Shown here one piece after another: positions 1 through 10,830 of a stretch of 64,000 bases of DNA; position 1 is the stretch's first letter, and each line of letters starts with the position of its first letter. Source of the stretch: Cytidiella melzeri (lineage: Eukaryota > Basidiomycota > Agaricomycetes > Polyporales > Irpicaceae); NCBI GenBank assembly GCA_022592445.1, contig JABYQR010000145.1, positions 1-64,000 of the forward strand, in the 5' to 3' direction. The notes under the pieces were generated by a model, which was not told where the DNA came from, did no database searches, and was given only the letters and a program-made list of their open reading frames with translations. Position numbers and translations under genes: made by a program.

Positions 1-1163
1 CCGTGATCATTGGTCAAGCCCTGTCCGATGGAACGCCTCAGACAGCGCGTCCCTCCGACCGGCAATTTCGTCACGTAGCGAGAAGGCTTTCGCGCATGAT
101 TCCAGAGATTGGCGACGATGAGAAAACGCCGAGGACGACTCCAGAGCCGATAATACCTCAGATGACGGGCAAGACGATAGAGTCACAGATGACTGGCACT
201 TCAGTCATGTCCGACTACACAGCCCGCGTTGTCACTGATTTGAAGACGCAGTTCGACGAGGTACAAAACCTGCGGCGGGATCTTGGTATCATGCGTCAGC
301 TTTACGTGGACTTTATGTCGCAGACGAAGGAATCTTTGGGGGCTTTGCGGACTCAGACGCAGAACGTCCGACAGCTTGCGACGGCCGAGGTGGGCGCCTC
401 GCGTGCGTACATTATTGACGGAAAGTCAAAGCTGGACACGCGTAGCCAGACGATTTTGACGAAGATGGAGGAGCTACAAGATACGGTGGAGGCGATTAAG
501 GAGGACGTACTCAAGCGGAATATTTCTCCGCGCCCACAGGTTCACAAGAGCATTGTAGCGGACTTTGATTTCGTGGATTCTGAGCTTGATAAGCTCGAGG
601 ATAGTATACAGACGGTAAAGCCGACGTGGAAGATAACGTGGGAGAAAGAGCTGCAAGATATTGTGGAAGAGCAGCAGTTCCTCAGTCACCAGGAGGAGTT
701 CCTCGTAGATCTCCGGGAGGACCTCAAGGCTTCGCGTGAGGTGTACGGACGCGTCGAGAAGGTTATTTCGCTCCGGGGTACTGGGTCTGGCAAGGCGCGG
801 GGAGGAAAAGTTTTCAGGCCACCTCCTCCAGACGAAGGTCACACTGGATTGAGCACTGTACTACGCGAGCTTCGCGGGCACGCCGAGAGCGGTGATCGTC
901 GGATGAAGGCTATTGAGGCGTCAGAGAAGAACCGGGTCAAGCAATTGCAGGAACGGGACGACGAGTTCCAGTCTGAGCTGGCTGGGTTCGTGAAGGAGAA
1001 GAAGCTGAAGATGACGGGAGGAGCGGAGGAGATCGAGCGTGTGAGGCAGAAGAGGAACGAGATGACGCTGAAGGCGATGTTCACTGGTGGGTCGGGGGCA
1101 GGCTCTAGTGCGCCGTCACCGTCGTTTTCTGCGAGTGGGGAGCTTGCGTCTCCTGGCGAGTGA
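1..1163 (+). CDS. BUD6: Bud6/AIP3 actin-interacting protein, C-terminal part (5' end outside window)
   Basis: The frame is open from the window edge (first readable codon at position 3, a GTG inside the gene) to a TGA at 1161-1163, giving 386 codons. It is a long coiled coil, roughly residues 75-340. Motifs typical of the Bud6/Aip3 C-terminal domain are visible: a VEEQQFLSHQEEF stretch at about residue 220 and, near the end, KLKMTGGAEEIERVRQKRNE. Known role of the family: Bud6 binds actin monomers, acts as a nucleation-promoting factor for formins and marks sites of polarised growth such as the hyphal tip and septum. The tail after about residue 360 is Ser/Gly/Pro-rich and probably disordered. 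The N-terminal part lies upstream of the window. No intron was seen in the visible part. The family call rests on the C-terminal motifs and is firm; the function is by homology. Confidence 0.85.
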   Translation, partial: VIIGQALSDGTPQTARPSDRQFRHVARRLSRMIPEIGDDEKTPRTTPEPIIPQMTGKTIESQMTGTSVMSDYTARVVTDLKTQFDEVQNLRRDLGIMRQLYVDFMSQTKESLGALRTQTQNVRQLATAEVGASRAYIIDGKSKLDTRSQTILTKMEELQDTVEAIKEDVLKRNISPRPQVHKSIVADFDFVDSELDKLEDSIQTVKPTWKITWEKELQDIVEEQQFLSHQEEFLVDLREDLKASREVYGRVEKVISLRGTGSGKARGGKVFRPPPPDEGHTGLSTVLRELRGHAESGDRRMKAIEASEKNRVKQLQERDDEFQSELAGFVKEKKLKMTGGAEEIERVRQKRNEMTLKAMFTGGSGAGSSAPSPSFSASGELASPGE

Positions 1164-2643
1164 TGTGTGGAAGGTGCAGCCGCGATGAAGGAGAGTGTGG
1201 AAGATCAGGTTCGAGGTATAGTACTTAATCTCTGTGGACAAGGCGTATGTATGCAATATTGTTTTGCTGTTTTACGGTTTATGACATGTGCTGCAATAAT
1301 CTCAACATTTCCGTGATGACGCTTCGTCTGAGCAGCATATGGTAGATGTGCACGTTTCATGTTATACTTGTGAGACTGTGAGGGTACCACTGACGAGCGC
1401 TCAAAGTTGAAGTTGAACGACGGGCTCGTTAACAGAATACGAGGGGAGACTTGCAAGGCAGGAGCGGTACCGTTATCTATCGGTCGGACATCGACTAGTG
1501 GCACAAATGGTGGGACGCTGTTTGTAAGCTCTTGTCGATGTGGATGAGAGGACGACCCCGACCACATACGACGCGTGATGCCTCCTACTGTCACGCTTTC
1601 TCTGGGATCATTATATTTAGCAGACGTCCGGCGGTAACAGACCATAGATATAGTAAAGCATACTGCCACTGCGGAGAGACTAGAAAGAGGCACTTCCGAA
1701 AAGTCAAGATGCGGGTCGACAGTGGCACAGCGTTAGCCACGGTACATACATGATTGCCTGATCGAGGGCGAACGCAAGGGGGCTCTCGGGATTGAGAAGG
1801 GGAGAACAAGCGCAAGGGTCAGAGTCTCCTGAGTTCTTGAGAATCTGGTGATAAGTACTATCAGGTTGAGAAATTGAATGTGTGCGTGTGAGTGATAATT
1901 TACAAACGTTGGCCTCCATTTGAAAGAATCAAGCACGATATTCCCCAGTAGAGGTGTTGTTCAGGGTGGCCCTGCTGGTGATGAAGGGAATAAGGAACTC
2001 CTCTCCTTTGTCAGCGGTGGGAGCGACGATTAACGTTCGGGCAGCAACTAGGCCTGGACGTAGCTTGGCTATCTTCCTGGTCCAAGCGACCGAAGTGAAC
2101 GGCATGCCATGGGGTGTTTCACGAGCGTGCTGGGCAACAGGTTTGTTTTGCTCGATTCCAACCTTGTCTGGGCACCAATCATGACAATGGAGATGCGCGG
2201 CCGGGCTGACGGATTCTGAGAGCGATGGATATAGCCTGGGCAGAGTGCGGTTTTAGCCTGAGGAGAGTGAACATGGTTGTACTCGCTGTCGGCGGTGGTG
2301 GTCTGTTGTCGGCGTGCTTGGACGTGAGGAGCTACAGCTCAGAGGTAAGAGGCTAAGTTATGTGACTTAGGCCCTGTAACATACTGGAGGGCGGGCCGGG
2401 CTTAGCGCTTGAGCGCTTGAGCGCTTGGGATGTGAATATTGTGAATACCATTGGTCCAATATATTAGTTGCAACCGTTTGACTTGTAACTTGCGACACCC
2501 TACCTCCCTCCTTGTATATCGCTGCACCGTGTTAGGCCCACATTGCCACTGACCGTCGAAAAACGTTAGAAGAGTGTCGACCAACAACCTCTCGAAGGCC
2601 TGCTGAAAGTCGGAATCTCGGCGCCGATTCAAGTCGAGTTCTC
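1164..2643. other. Intergenic region without a supported gene
   Basis: About 1.5 kb between the Bud6 gene and the coiled-coil gene. A 162-codon minus-strand frame at 1205-1693 begins with a short hydrophobic segment. A possible GT-AG intron lies just upstream of it (GTATGT near 1745, TTTCTAG near 1676). I do not recognise the peptide, and the continuing N-terminal frames look unconvincing. Near 2403-2427 an 8-base unit (gcgcttga) is repeated about three times in tandem. Otherwise I see nothing beyond expected 3' UTR and promoter sequence. Confidence 0.4.
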
Positions 2644-4974
2644 ATGAGCAGCGTTCGCAAGAGCTTATTAGGGCACGATGTGTTGAAACGAGAACACAAG
2701 ATGGTATGAGAAGTAGTGCGAATTCTTCTGCGTAGGTAGCCAACAGTATTTGCAGATTGAAGACCTCCAACTACAGCTGCAGGCGCAAGTTTCCCGGGCC
2801 TCCTATCTCCAGTCTCGTTTGACCTCCACCATGGACACTATGGATACCCTCCGACTGCGATACGGACGAGAGCTTGCGGCAGAAAGAGAAACAAAGGAGA
2901 AATTGAGGATGAAGATAGATCGGCTGGTTGAGTATACGGCCAAAGTCGAGCTGCAAAGGGACGAACTCAGGGAGTGTGTGGCGGCTCTTATTGAGAAAGG
3001 TAAGTGAGCGCATCAAGAGACAATGTATCTATTCACTAGATATATATGCATTTCTACCTGATTACTCACAAGCTACTCCGCTTCGTACATCTGTAGTCGA
3101 GGTCTCTCATGACTTTCCTGCCTGGCCACAGTGTCAAATTTCCCTCCTAGAGTCACTCGGTGCGTCACAAAGCTCGTCGGTGGCTTAAGCCACACATTAT
3201 CAGTCCTGCTCATCTTCCTTAGAGCCTGTCCGTGACAGTTCTGTTGACGGTATGAAAGCACATACACTCGCCCATGCTCGTCCAGGAGCCCAGAAACCCT
3301 CAGATCATTACCCAACAATCATCGCTCTTCTCAGATCAGAACTCAAGAAAGAGCGTGCGTCGCACGCCCGTACTCATAGCACCGCCGAGATCGAAATACT
3401 CACCCTGCGTGCTCAGCTCGCTCGTAGGGAAGCAGAGCTCGAAGCGTGTGTGGCCCATTCTACCGCTGAACACCGCGTCTTTGCCCCCGAGCCAGAGAGC
3501 ACCACAGCGAACCATCGTGGTGGTTCTCAAAGGATAAACGTTGCTCACAGAACCCGACCAGAGCAGGCTCACGCGTCAAGACTCACCCCAGAGGAAGCTT
3601 CCCAGCTTCTTGGGTTGACTGCTGCGAGGAATAGGAGACTCGAGGCGGAGGTTAAGCAAATAGCGTCTCGCGTGAGTATCCAACATTCCAACCTTAAACC
3701 TTTCTGCTGATTTCTTGCCAGCTTGAGCGAGCCAAAGCGGAGAACGCCAGCCCGCTAGGCTCTTCAACCGAAGCTGTCCCTGCCCGTTGTACCGAAGTAG
3801 AAGAGGACCCGCAATTCTTGGAAGACTTGCAAGTTGGGAATGCTGATGACGACAACGACACCGTGGTGAACCCTTTGCCTATCGCTCCAGAACCAAAGAC
3901 GCCTAAATCACCCAACCTTCAACCTGTTGTCGTTCTCGACATGCCCTCTCCCTTTTGCATGACCCCGCAGCATCCTCCTTCGCCGCTGGTAGCCCTGTCA
4001 CCATCTATTCGAAACCTTTTGACAGCTACGGGGGCAGCACCTCATGAGCAGCAACGTGAGACGGAACCGTCGGTGGTGTATAAGCTTGAAGAACAAATAG
4101 GTCGGCTAGCGGCGGAGATTGATGCTTTCAAGGTTCAGCGTGACAGTATGTCAGAGTGGATTAGCCGAGAACGACAGGTGAGCAAGACATGTTTCGCAGT
4201 TGGGCGGATTCGGCTGATGTTTCTTTCTCGTAGGCCAGTTCGGGTGGTCACGAGTATGTTCAGAGTCAACTAGCAAGCTCGCAGGCCAGTTCAACCGTAC
4301 AAGAAGAAGATCTAGAGCAGTCATCTGCTGTTCTTGCTCTGCGCTCAGAGCTCGAAAGGATGACGCAGAACGCTACCCTGCGGGAGGCGGAGCTCTTGGA
4401 AGAAATACGTGCGCTTCGAGAAGCCGCAGAGCGTAGCTTGAATCTCGCTTGTTCAGACCACTTTTCGCCGTTCACACCGGCAGAGGTTCAGGCTGAGTCG
4501 AGTTCCAAGCACGAGGAGGTGGACGACAACGGGGAGAGATCTATGGAACTCGAGACGCCTCTTCAGTCTAGGATCATTGTGAGTATGGGCACGGACGCCA
4601 GCGCGAATACAGAGGACGCAGGAAACGGTTTGGACCCGGCGTGGCTTATCCCTCTTCCGCCGTCTCCAGCTCTGAGTGGTGACACACTCCCGTCACGGGA
4701 TATACACGACAGGCCGCCAACGCCATTCTCAGTTGTCCCTCGGTCTCATGAGGACGGATTGTCTGTATCTTTTGACCGAGAGAGTACCGCGACAGAAACA
4801 ACACCTTATGCCGACTTTGACGTGGAGTCAAATAGGCGGTTTGACGTACTGGAGAGGGAACTTGCGGACGCGAGGAAGGAGGTCACGGAGAGGGACGTCA
4901 AGCTTGTCGAACTGCATGGTTTGATTAATGATTTGAGGCTGCAGATGAAGGATGCTGGGCTGTCGGCTGTGTGA
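2644..4974 (+). CDS. Coiled-coil protein, 670 aa, six exons, function unknown
   Basis: Exons read as 2644-2703, 2756-2999, 3097-3159, 3223-3671, 3722-4177 and 4234-4974. All introns are GT-AG and the summed length is 671 codons including the stop. The start chosen is the ATG at 2644 (MSSVRKSLLGHDVLKREHKM), whose frame runs exactly into exon 2 through the first 52-nt intron. Heptad-rich coiled coils occupy about residues 20-105, 150-190, 240-260, 375-400, 430-490 and the last 50 residues. Between them are Pro/Ser/Thr-rich acidic linkers containing many SP and TP sites. No enzymatic motif or membrane segment is seen. The pattern suggests a scaffold or cytoskeleton-associated protein, possibly phosphoregulated by proline-directed kinases; that is inference. 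I do not recognise a named family. A diverged copy of its 3' UTR lies about 340 bp downstream. Confidence 0.7.
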
Positions 4975-6262
4975 AGGTTCTGTGTAAAGCCTCGTGTGTT
5001 GTGCTAATGCTTTTTATCTTTTGGTGGCTGGATGTACGTATACCGGATCAGTTATGTAGCTTTGTCATCTAGTTGTAGCAATATCTGTTCATTGGCTTTG
5101 TTTTATTGTATTGTATTTAGCCTCGCCCTTCAGCTTCATCCTATACAGTATGTTGTCAAACATTGCCAGAGAAAGACGAGGTGCTGCCAAGTTTGATTGG
5201 GAGACGTGATCAGATGCTCTCAGAAATCCTTGATAGTGTGCAGACGGCTTTGAGCGACTTAAGGCTTTGTGTGCGGGTGATTACACGGATGAGCCCCCTG
5301 GCATAAAATACAAACGGTTGAATTTGGCCCGTCTCGCCGTGTATTGTGCTACTCATCCTTATCTTCTGGTGACTGGATATACGTATACTAATCGTTTGCT
5401 CTTTTGGATCTATCTGGTGTGTGGTATGTTACAGTTGCGTGCTTACCTATGGGGCGATGCGTAGCGGGAATGATGTGAAAGTGAACAAGACTCTAAAGAA
5501 TGTTCACCTGCCGTGGCCAGCCTGAGACATGGGCGGAGCGCGGTGCCAGAGGTCCCCACCAGAGGGCAGATGTCGCTAACCGCGGCTTGCTCATGCCCAT
5601 TGTGACCAAGATTATTCTCAGAGTCCTAGGTAAGATATATGCGACGTATTGGCCATCGAATTGGGTGTGCACACGCTGGCACATTCTGGTTTGTGCAAGG
5701 CCTTGTTGCACGCTGGCTAGCCTGTCGGAAAACACGCGTACGGTGGTGAGTGACTAGTGACGGTAAGCCCGCCGATTGCGTGAAGCATGCACCTTGTCGA
5801 CCGCGGAAGCTGGTACCTGCAGCTGTGCAAGGTGAGTAGACAAGTCCTCAGGAACCATTTGCATTTTAAATTTGGATTTGGATTTGATCAGCTACAGCAA
5901 CGCGAGCTACACCAGCTGGCATGTTTGAACAAGAATGTGTTGTGCCCTGACAGGGCAATCACAATACTCCGGACGGACGAGTGTTTTCTGGGACATGCGT
6001 AAGTCGGACGATATGCATGCGCAAGTAGAAAGACATGCTTCGCTGCGCTGACTACATGATCGCGAGTGACGGCGTGCAATATTAATCAGTAGCAGAGTCT
6101 CACCCTTGCAGACCATTCCAGGTGCCTCTCAGACGTACTACGTTCCCAACGAGGTGCTCTAGAAAACTCTGACAATTTCTTCTATAGTCTCAATAAATCA
6201 AAGATGAGCACAATCACAATCAATCCGTCCACAACACTCACATTGGCCACGATGCGCCGCCA
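4975..6262. other. Intergenic region containing a diverged direct repeat of the upstream 3' UTR
   Basis: No credible coding frame. The segment at about 4992-5045 (just after the coiled-coil gene stop) is repeated at about 5334-5387. I count 42 matches over 54 aligned positions without gaps. Small open frames at 5267-5464 and 5500-5757 have no recognisable domain and lack Kozak or intron support. Confidence 0.5.
4992..5387 (+). repeat. Diverged direct repeat pair, 342-bp offset
   Basis: Copy 1 is 4992-5045 and copy 2 is 5334-5387. They share blocks such as cttatctt-like sequence, ggctggat/gactggat and tacgtatac. Differences are mostly transitions. Copy 1 overlaps the 3' UTR of the coiled-coil gene, so copy 2 may be the remains of an old tandem duplication of that gene's end. 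Confidence 0.5.
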
Positions 6263-6333
6263 GTGATCGACCCCGACACGCCTCACCCCACCGCAACACG
6301 AAAATCTTCCGAAGATGAAGGTATCCTACAGCA

Positions 6334-7256
6334 GTGTTGCCTACTCAAATATTGGAACAGGGTAGTCGCCCATGGAAAAAAATTGTTCGCGACGTCGGTA
6401 CAGAGAGAATGGAGGATTACATGGAGGATGTTGATACAATCCTGGTCTTCGTGTTACTCTTTGTAGCTGGCATTTCACGAAGGTTGATGTTGCGCGCAAA
6501 GGCTAGTTCCGGCGGTCATGACTGCCTTTCTCGTCGAGTCATACGCGGCTCTCAGTCGGGACCCGAACGACTTGATGATCATCCTTTTACAGCAGGTCGC
6601 TCTACAACTTGCAACAAACTCATATGTCTCAAATTCCGGATTCCTGAACTCCATTTTCCCACCCTTTCCCACAGTTTCTGCCAGACTTCCAGCCTTCTGT
6701 GAACGCTGTTCGTGTCAATGTGCTGTGGCTGGCGAGCTCAACGCCGAGTCTTGTGAGCGCGTCGTACGGCATCTTGGTCAAGCAATGGCTGCACAATTAT
6801 CTCGCGAGAAAGTACACTTCACCACAGGCGCGCCTTCGCGTTCGCCATTTCCGCAATCCAGGTCCCGAACATTGGAAGGTGTTCGAGATAGCCACTAAAC
6901 TCCTTCTACTGCTTCAGCCAGCCCTGGCTCTACTCCTAATCGGGCTTTGCATCTTCACGGCTGAGGTACACAGCTCCATCGGTCACACTACCGTTCCGGT
7001 TGTAGCAGGATGAGGGTTCCTCTTGCTCGCGGCTTCCTTTACGCCAGCGCTCTCGTCTCGTTGCCCGTACAAGACGACCTTCTTGAAGCCTGTGATGAAG
7101 GGCATGCAAAAGCAGATAATCCGCATCGTAGAGAGGACACGGAGAGTTACGAACTACAGCCCGCAGGTGCTGATCCAAACCACCAGCAAGTGGTCGTACA
7201 TACCCCTTGCTTTTGGCAACGAAGACACTGTCGGGGCCCAAGGTCTCCAATCCTAG
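6334..7256 (+). pseudogene. DUF6535-type membrane protein relic with in-frame TGA
   Basis: The reading frames match the basidiomycete DUF6535 layout. A short acidic segment ending MEDYMEDVDTILVF is followed by VMTAFLVESYAALSRDP, then VNAVRVNVLWLASS, then an amphipathic stretch and hydrophobic segments (KLLLLLQPALALLLIGLCIF and FLLLAASF) before RCPYKT. Two introns restore the frame: about 6454-6502 and 6629-6677. The donors are weak (GTTACT and GTCTCA). After them the frame meets a TGA at 7011-7013 inside the second membrane region, and the correct frame then continues for 81 codons. The stop is best explained by one substitution, for example from TGG or CGA. The 5' end is unclear; acidic/proline-rich sequence in another frame precedes it from about 6200. 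Family function is unknown. It could still make a truncated protein. Confidence 0.6.
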
Positions 7257-7782
7257 CGGCGTACATCGAGACGACGAGGAAGCAGCGGCGAGTTCCATTG
7301 GGAACGAATGACCGAAATGATAATTGGCACGACGATCCTGGCGAAAGCGGCGATGAAGGTTGGGACGGCCTAGTGTGCAGTGTAACCAAGAGCCCTGATC
7401 ATGAAGAGCCTGAGTGCGGCGCAGACAATTACAATCGTGGAATTGTATTCCCTTCCCCGACGCGGACGACTGTTCCTGACCACGAAATCGCGACAGCCGC
7501 TAGAACTCCCAACATCTTATCACTATCACGAGTCAGAGAGCCATCGTGACACTAAGATACCACACGAACTCCGAGACTAACAGTTTTTACACCAACTTAC
7601 ACGTCCGCCTGCATGTCCGAGTCTGTGGCTCACTAACGATTCATCAGCACAGTCCGCTCGATGTACGCTTTCTGTTAAATGAAGACGGAACTATTCATAC
7701 ATCTACATCCACACAACATGACAAGCATAGATAAGCGATAGACTACAATTACCCTGAATACGCATCTTCTCCCGAGAAGATG
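7257..7782. other. Short intergenic stretch, no supported gene
   Basis: The tail of the DUF6535 relic and the 3' flank of the minus-strand gene that follows. A 179-codon frame (7010-7549) overlaps the relic in another frame and is treated as a shadow. Confidence 0.5.
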
Positions 7783-9938
7783 TCATGGCATCAGGTACCC
7801 TGACCCGTAATGCCCATACGCTGAACTTCCAGACGGGCTAGCTCCGTAGAAACTCTGTGGTCGAGGACTCGACCTCGGATGTCTCGGCGGCGGCTGTGGC
7901 GCAGACATTGTTGATGAATTGCTTGGAAAGGGCGACCCATTGTAGAACGACGAGTAGTTAGTCTGAGGTTGTGGGAACAAAGGGCCGGTGCTAGGCGACG
8001 GAGTTTGAGGATGGGAGGAAGGTGCGTGGTAGGACAATGGTCTAGCTCGTTGGTATGAAGAAGAATTTATAGACGTTGAGGAGGTGGTGGCTGTGAGAGT
8101 GGGTCTGGTCAGCTTGTTAGGTTGTGGACGCTCTGGGTCAGCTAATGGATGACGTATGTTAGAAGCACGGAAAAGAATGTACAAGTGTACCGTCAGACGG
8201 ACATGCCTTTCTTGTTCTTTTCTAATTTTTCTAATCTCTTGGCTTCCTTTTGTGCCTCCTTTTCCGCCTGTTTCTGCGCCTTCTCTCGTTCCTTCTCCTT
8301 GTGTCTCGCCTTCTCCCTTTCTGGTATTGGACTCGGAGACTCTGTAACCGTCGGTCGAGCTCGCGTACTTGGCCCTGCCCGTAAACTTTCAAGCTTTGGT
8401 CGCAGCTCCGGCATATCTATCTTGCTCAAATGTACAGTAAGGCTCGTCGGTGGCGAGTAGCTCGCATGGGAGGGCGCACGGTCGTCAAGGTTTATGCGTT
8501 TTGGTCCTTTTTTCGCCGTGTCGTAGATGACGTACTGAAACAAATCTTGGTCTTCGTCTAAGCCTGAAAGAGATATTGATACGAGGATACGTCGATCGAG
8601 GGATGTACCTACCAGCTTTATGCCGGAGCCTCTTGGTGTGCTCGACGACTTGCAAGACTTTCGGCACTTGCGTAGCGGATGCGGATCGAATGGTCACGAA
8701 TAGCATCGCGTCATCCTAGACACGATCTTGAGGTCAACGTCAAGGCCTGAAAACCATACTGCCAAGCGACTCACGCGTAGCATATGCTCCGCGTACTCGG
8801 CATACTCTTCCACGTCGCCTTCCTCGCCGACCTCCACCTCATTAGATTCGCCTTCTCCTAGGGCAGCATGCACAGCATGTGTTTCTGCAATCTTATCCAC
8901 GCCGCTCTTTGGCGCAGGTTTAGGAGGAAGTGCAGGAGGTGAATGTGTCGGTACAACAACTGAGGTGTCTGACACGCGTCTGCTCATGCTGATGCCAAAG
9001 AATCCTGATTTGGAGGTCGACGTGGGCGTGGCAGTGTCTGTGGATGATGGTGGGGGTGGTGGAGGCGTGTGGTACGCTTCATTTGTATCCTGGAAGGTGA
9101 GGAGGGCGGTCAGAATGAGAATCTCGAGACCCTTGCGGTCATTGATGTCAAATCTGTAGTTCAATGTGTAAGCAAAAGGGACCAAATATTCTACTTTGAC
9201 TCGAACCCGTAGCGACACTGTACAGCAAAGATGAGGGAATCTACGAAGCTGGCACATAACCTGGCTTCAAGATGCTCGACCCACACCAGATGCTCAATCA
9301 CGATAAGAGACATCAGCCACTTATACTAGTGTGGACAATCACGACGTGTGGTACCGCTGCAGACTCTAGATCAGAGGAAGCTCAGAACGCACCGATTAAG
9401 GTTATAATCCAGGATCTGTACTGAAGAGGTTTTAATCCTTCCAGACGGCTCTTTCGTTATCGCGACAAGAACAGCAGGATCTGGTTTTCTGATGATGTAG
9501 CATTCTTCGCGTCTCCATTCGAATTCATGCCTATGCACAACGTTGTAGCCTGTGTTTGACTATTGTGCAGTAGGCGGAGACACCCACTCTTCCCATTCAA
9601 ACCGCCATTTGAAGGTCATTGTTCCTGTGTACTTGAGCTCGACCGAGTGCGATGGGTTGTGCAGTTCAATGGACTTGACTTTGCTGGTAGCGTTCGGGGC
9701 GGTTGCGCTTGCCAGAAGACTTCCCGACAGTGGTTCTTCACATAACCATCATTATAAGCTAAAAGCGCGAGTTTGGCAGCGCAATAAACGTACCATAGAC
9801 ATTGATTCTATATTCCGTGCCCAGCACCCTCTCCTTCCTGTAGTGAGGATTGTCCGATGGATCAACGAGATCCGTCACGTTCGGGTCGTCCTTGTTTGCA
9901 GTAAAGTTCAAAGTGAACAGATTCGCGTCCAGACTCAT
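7783..9938 (-). CDS. Conserved fungal protein with N-terminal beta-rich domain and KE-rich / Ser-Pro-rich tail, 542 aa
   Basis: Seven exons on the minus strand: 9794-9938, 9588-9735, 9393-9530, 8775-9153, 8613-8715, 8207-8563 and 7783-8141; the sum is 543 codons. The start is MSLDANLFTLNFTANKDDPN at 9938. Residues 1-170 form a compact domain (ELKYTGTMTFKWRFEWEEHEFEW, then IIRKPDPAVLVAITKEPSG and RFDINDRKGLEILILTALL). It looks like the tubby-C/LURP-one type of beta barrel, but that is an impression only. Next come a poly-Pro stretch, an acidic linker, a second small conserved block (LFQYVIYDTAKKGPKRINLDD), a Lys/Glu-rich helix and a Ser/Pro/Tyr-rich end. The last intron (8142-8206) has a GC donor (AAAG|GCATGT) with branch point TTCTAAC and acceptor TTAG. 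Without that splice the frame stops at 8193. Intron 3 is long (239 nt). Function unknown. Confidence 0.75.
8142..8206 (-). other. GC-AG intron (65 nt)
   Basis: Donor AAAG|GCATGT, branch TTCTAAC, acceptor CATTAG. Removing it joins a Lys-rich helix to a long Ser/Pro-rich open frame in phase. Nearby GT donors either leave a stop codon or put the downstream exon out of frame. Confidence 0.65.
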
Positions 9939-10491
9939 TTTGAGCGACGGTTTCAGGGTTGTAGGATGAGTGAAGGAAGAGAGAGAGCGACATATAGCCA
10001 GCGGCTGTGGATGTTAGCCTGGTAATTGACAGGTATCCGGGGTACCGATGCTGCTGCATAAAGCGCCTTACGCCACAAAGTCGGTGCCAAACATGAACAA
10101 GCTGCCCGGTCTGGGTTACTCTGACTGGGGACAGACAGCCTCAGGCTGACGGTGTTCCGCCACGACATTGGTCCGAAATTTTGCTGGGTGTGGCCTCCAT
10201 ATATACTCGAGTACTTGGGCAATCAGCCGTAAACCCTTAGAAACACAGAGATGCCGCCAGCACTTCTCGTACTTTTGGTGTGTAAATATTTTCAACATAT
10301 CGCTAGTTTTCAAGCGGGTGTTGACGTGTCTATTCGAGTATTCCCCAGGGTCATAAGCAACGCATCGACACTACCATGCTGCTTGCAATGGGGCGGACCT
10401 CTAGCACAGAAACCATTGCAAATACGGCAATTCACTTTCAATCCTCTGACTCCTCACCGGCAATGACCTTGGCCTGAATGAAAGTATGTGA

Positions 10492-10830
10492 GTGGGTTTG
10501 TCTTTCTCTTCTTTCATGTGCGTCAAGGAACGACCTGACAGTACTGGCCAGTCGAGGCCCCCTGCCGGACTGCCCCTTGCGCTACGCCACCTCTGGGCCA
10601 CCAGTTACTCAGCGGTAAGCCAGCGCACCGTGGCGACTCTGAAGATGAAAGCGAACGACGTTTGGAAAAAGTTTCCACGCGCGCGGCGAATGGACACTAC
10701 CGAACCAACACTGCCGGAGCCCACATTCTTCAAGTATGTCGCAGATCTTCCGAGGCGGAAAGCCAGCCTGATAATGCAACTACGCACTGGTCATGTTCCT
10801 CTCGATGCCCAGCTACATCGAACTGCATGA
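10492..10830 (+). mobile_element. LINE (non-LTR retrotransposon) ORF2 C-terminal fragment
   Basis: A 112-codon frame whose second half carries the segment found after the RNase H domain in fungal LINE ORF2 proteins: VADLPRRKASLIMQLRTGHVPLDAQLHR. This is the 'RxxASLLxQLRTGHxPLxxHLHRI' signature. The zinc-knuckle that should follow is missing: the frame ends at a TGA at 10828. No poly(A) or target-site duplication is visible. It is an old fragment and its signature differs from that of the LINE at 54.8 kb, so it probably belongs to another clade. Confidence 0.6.

Noticed and set aside
474..842. Minus-strand frame of 122 codons
   Set aside because: Shadow of the Bud6 coding region.
1205..1693. 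162-codon minus-strand frame with hydrophobic start
   Set aside because: No homologous look, start region ambiguous, and the intron upstream gives poor N-terminal frames; kept only as a note in the intergenic entry.
9180..9215. GGGTTCGAGTC-like T-arm on the minus strand
   Set aside because: No flanking stems pair; the position is inside a 239-nt intron of a protein gene.
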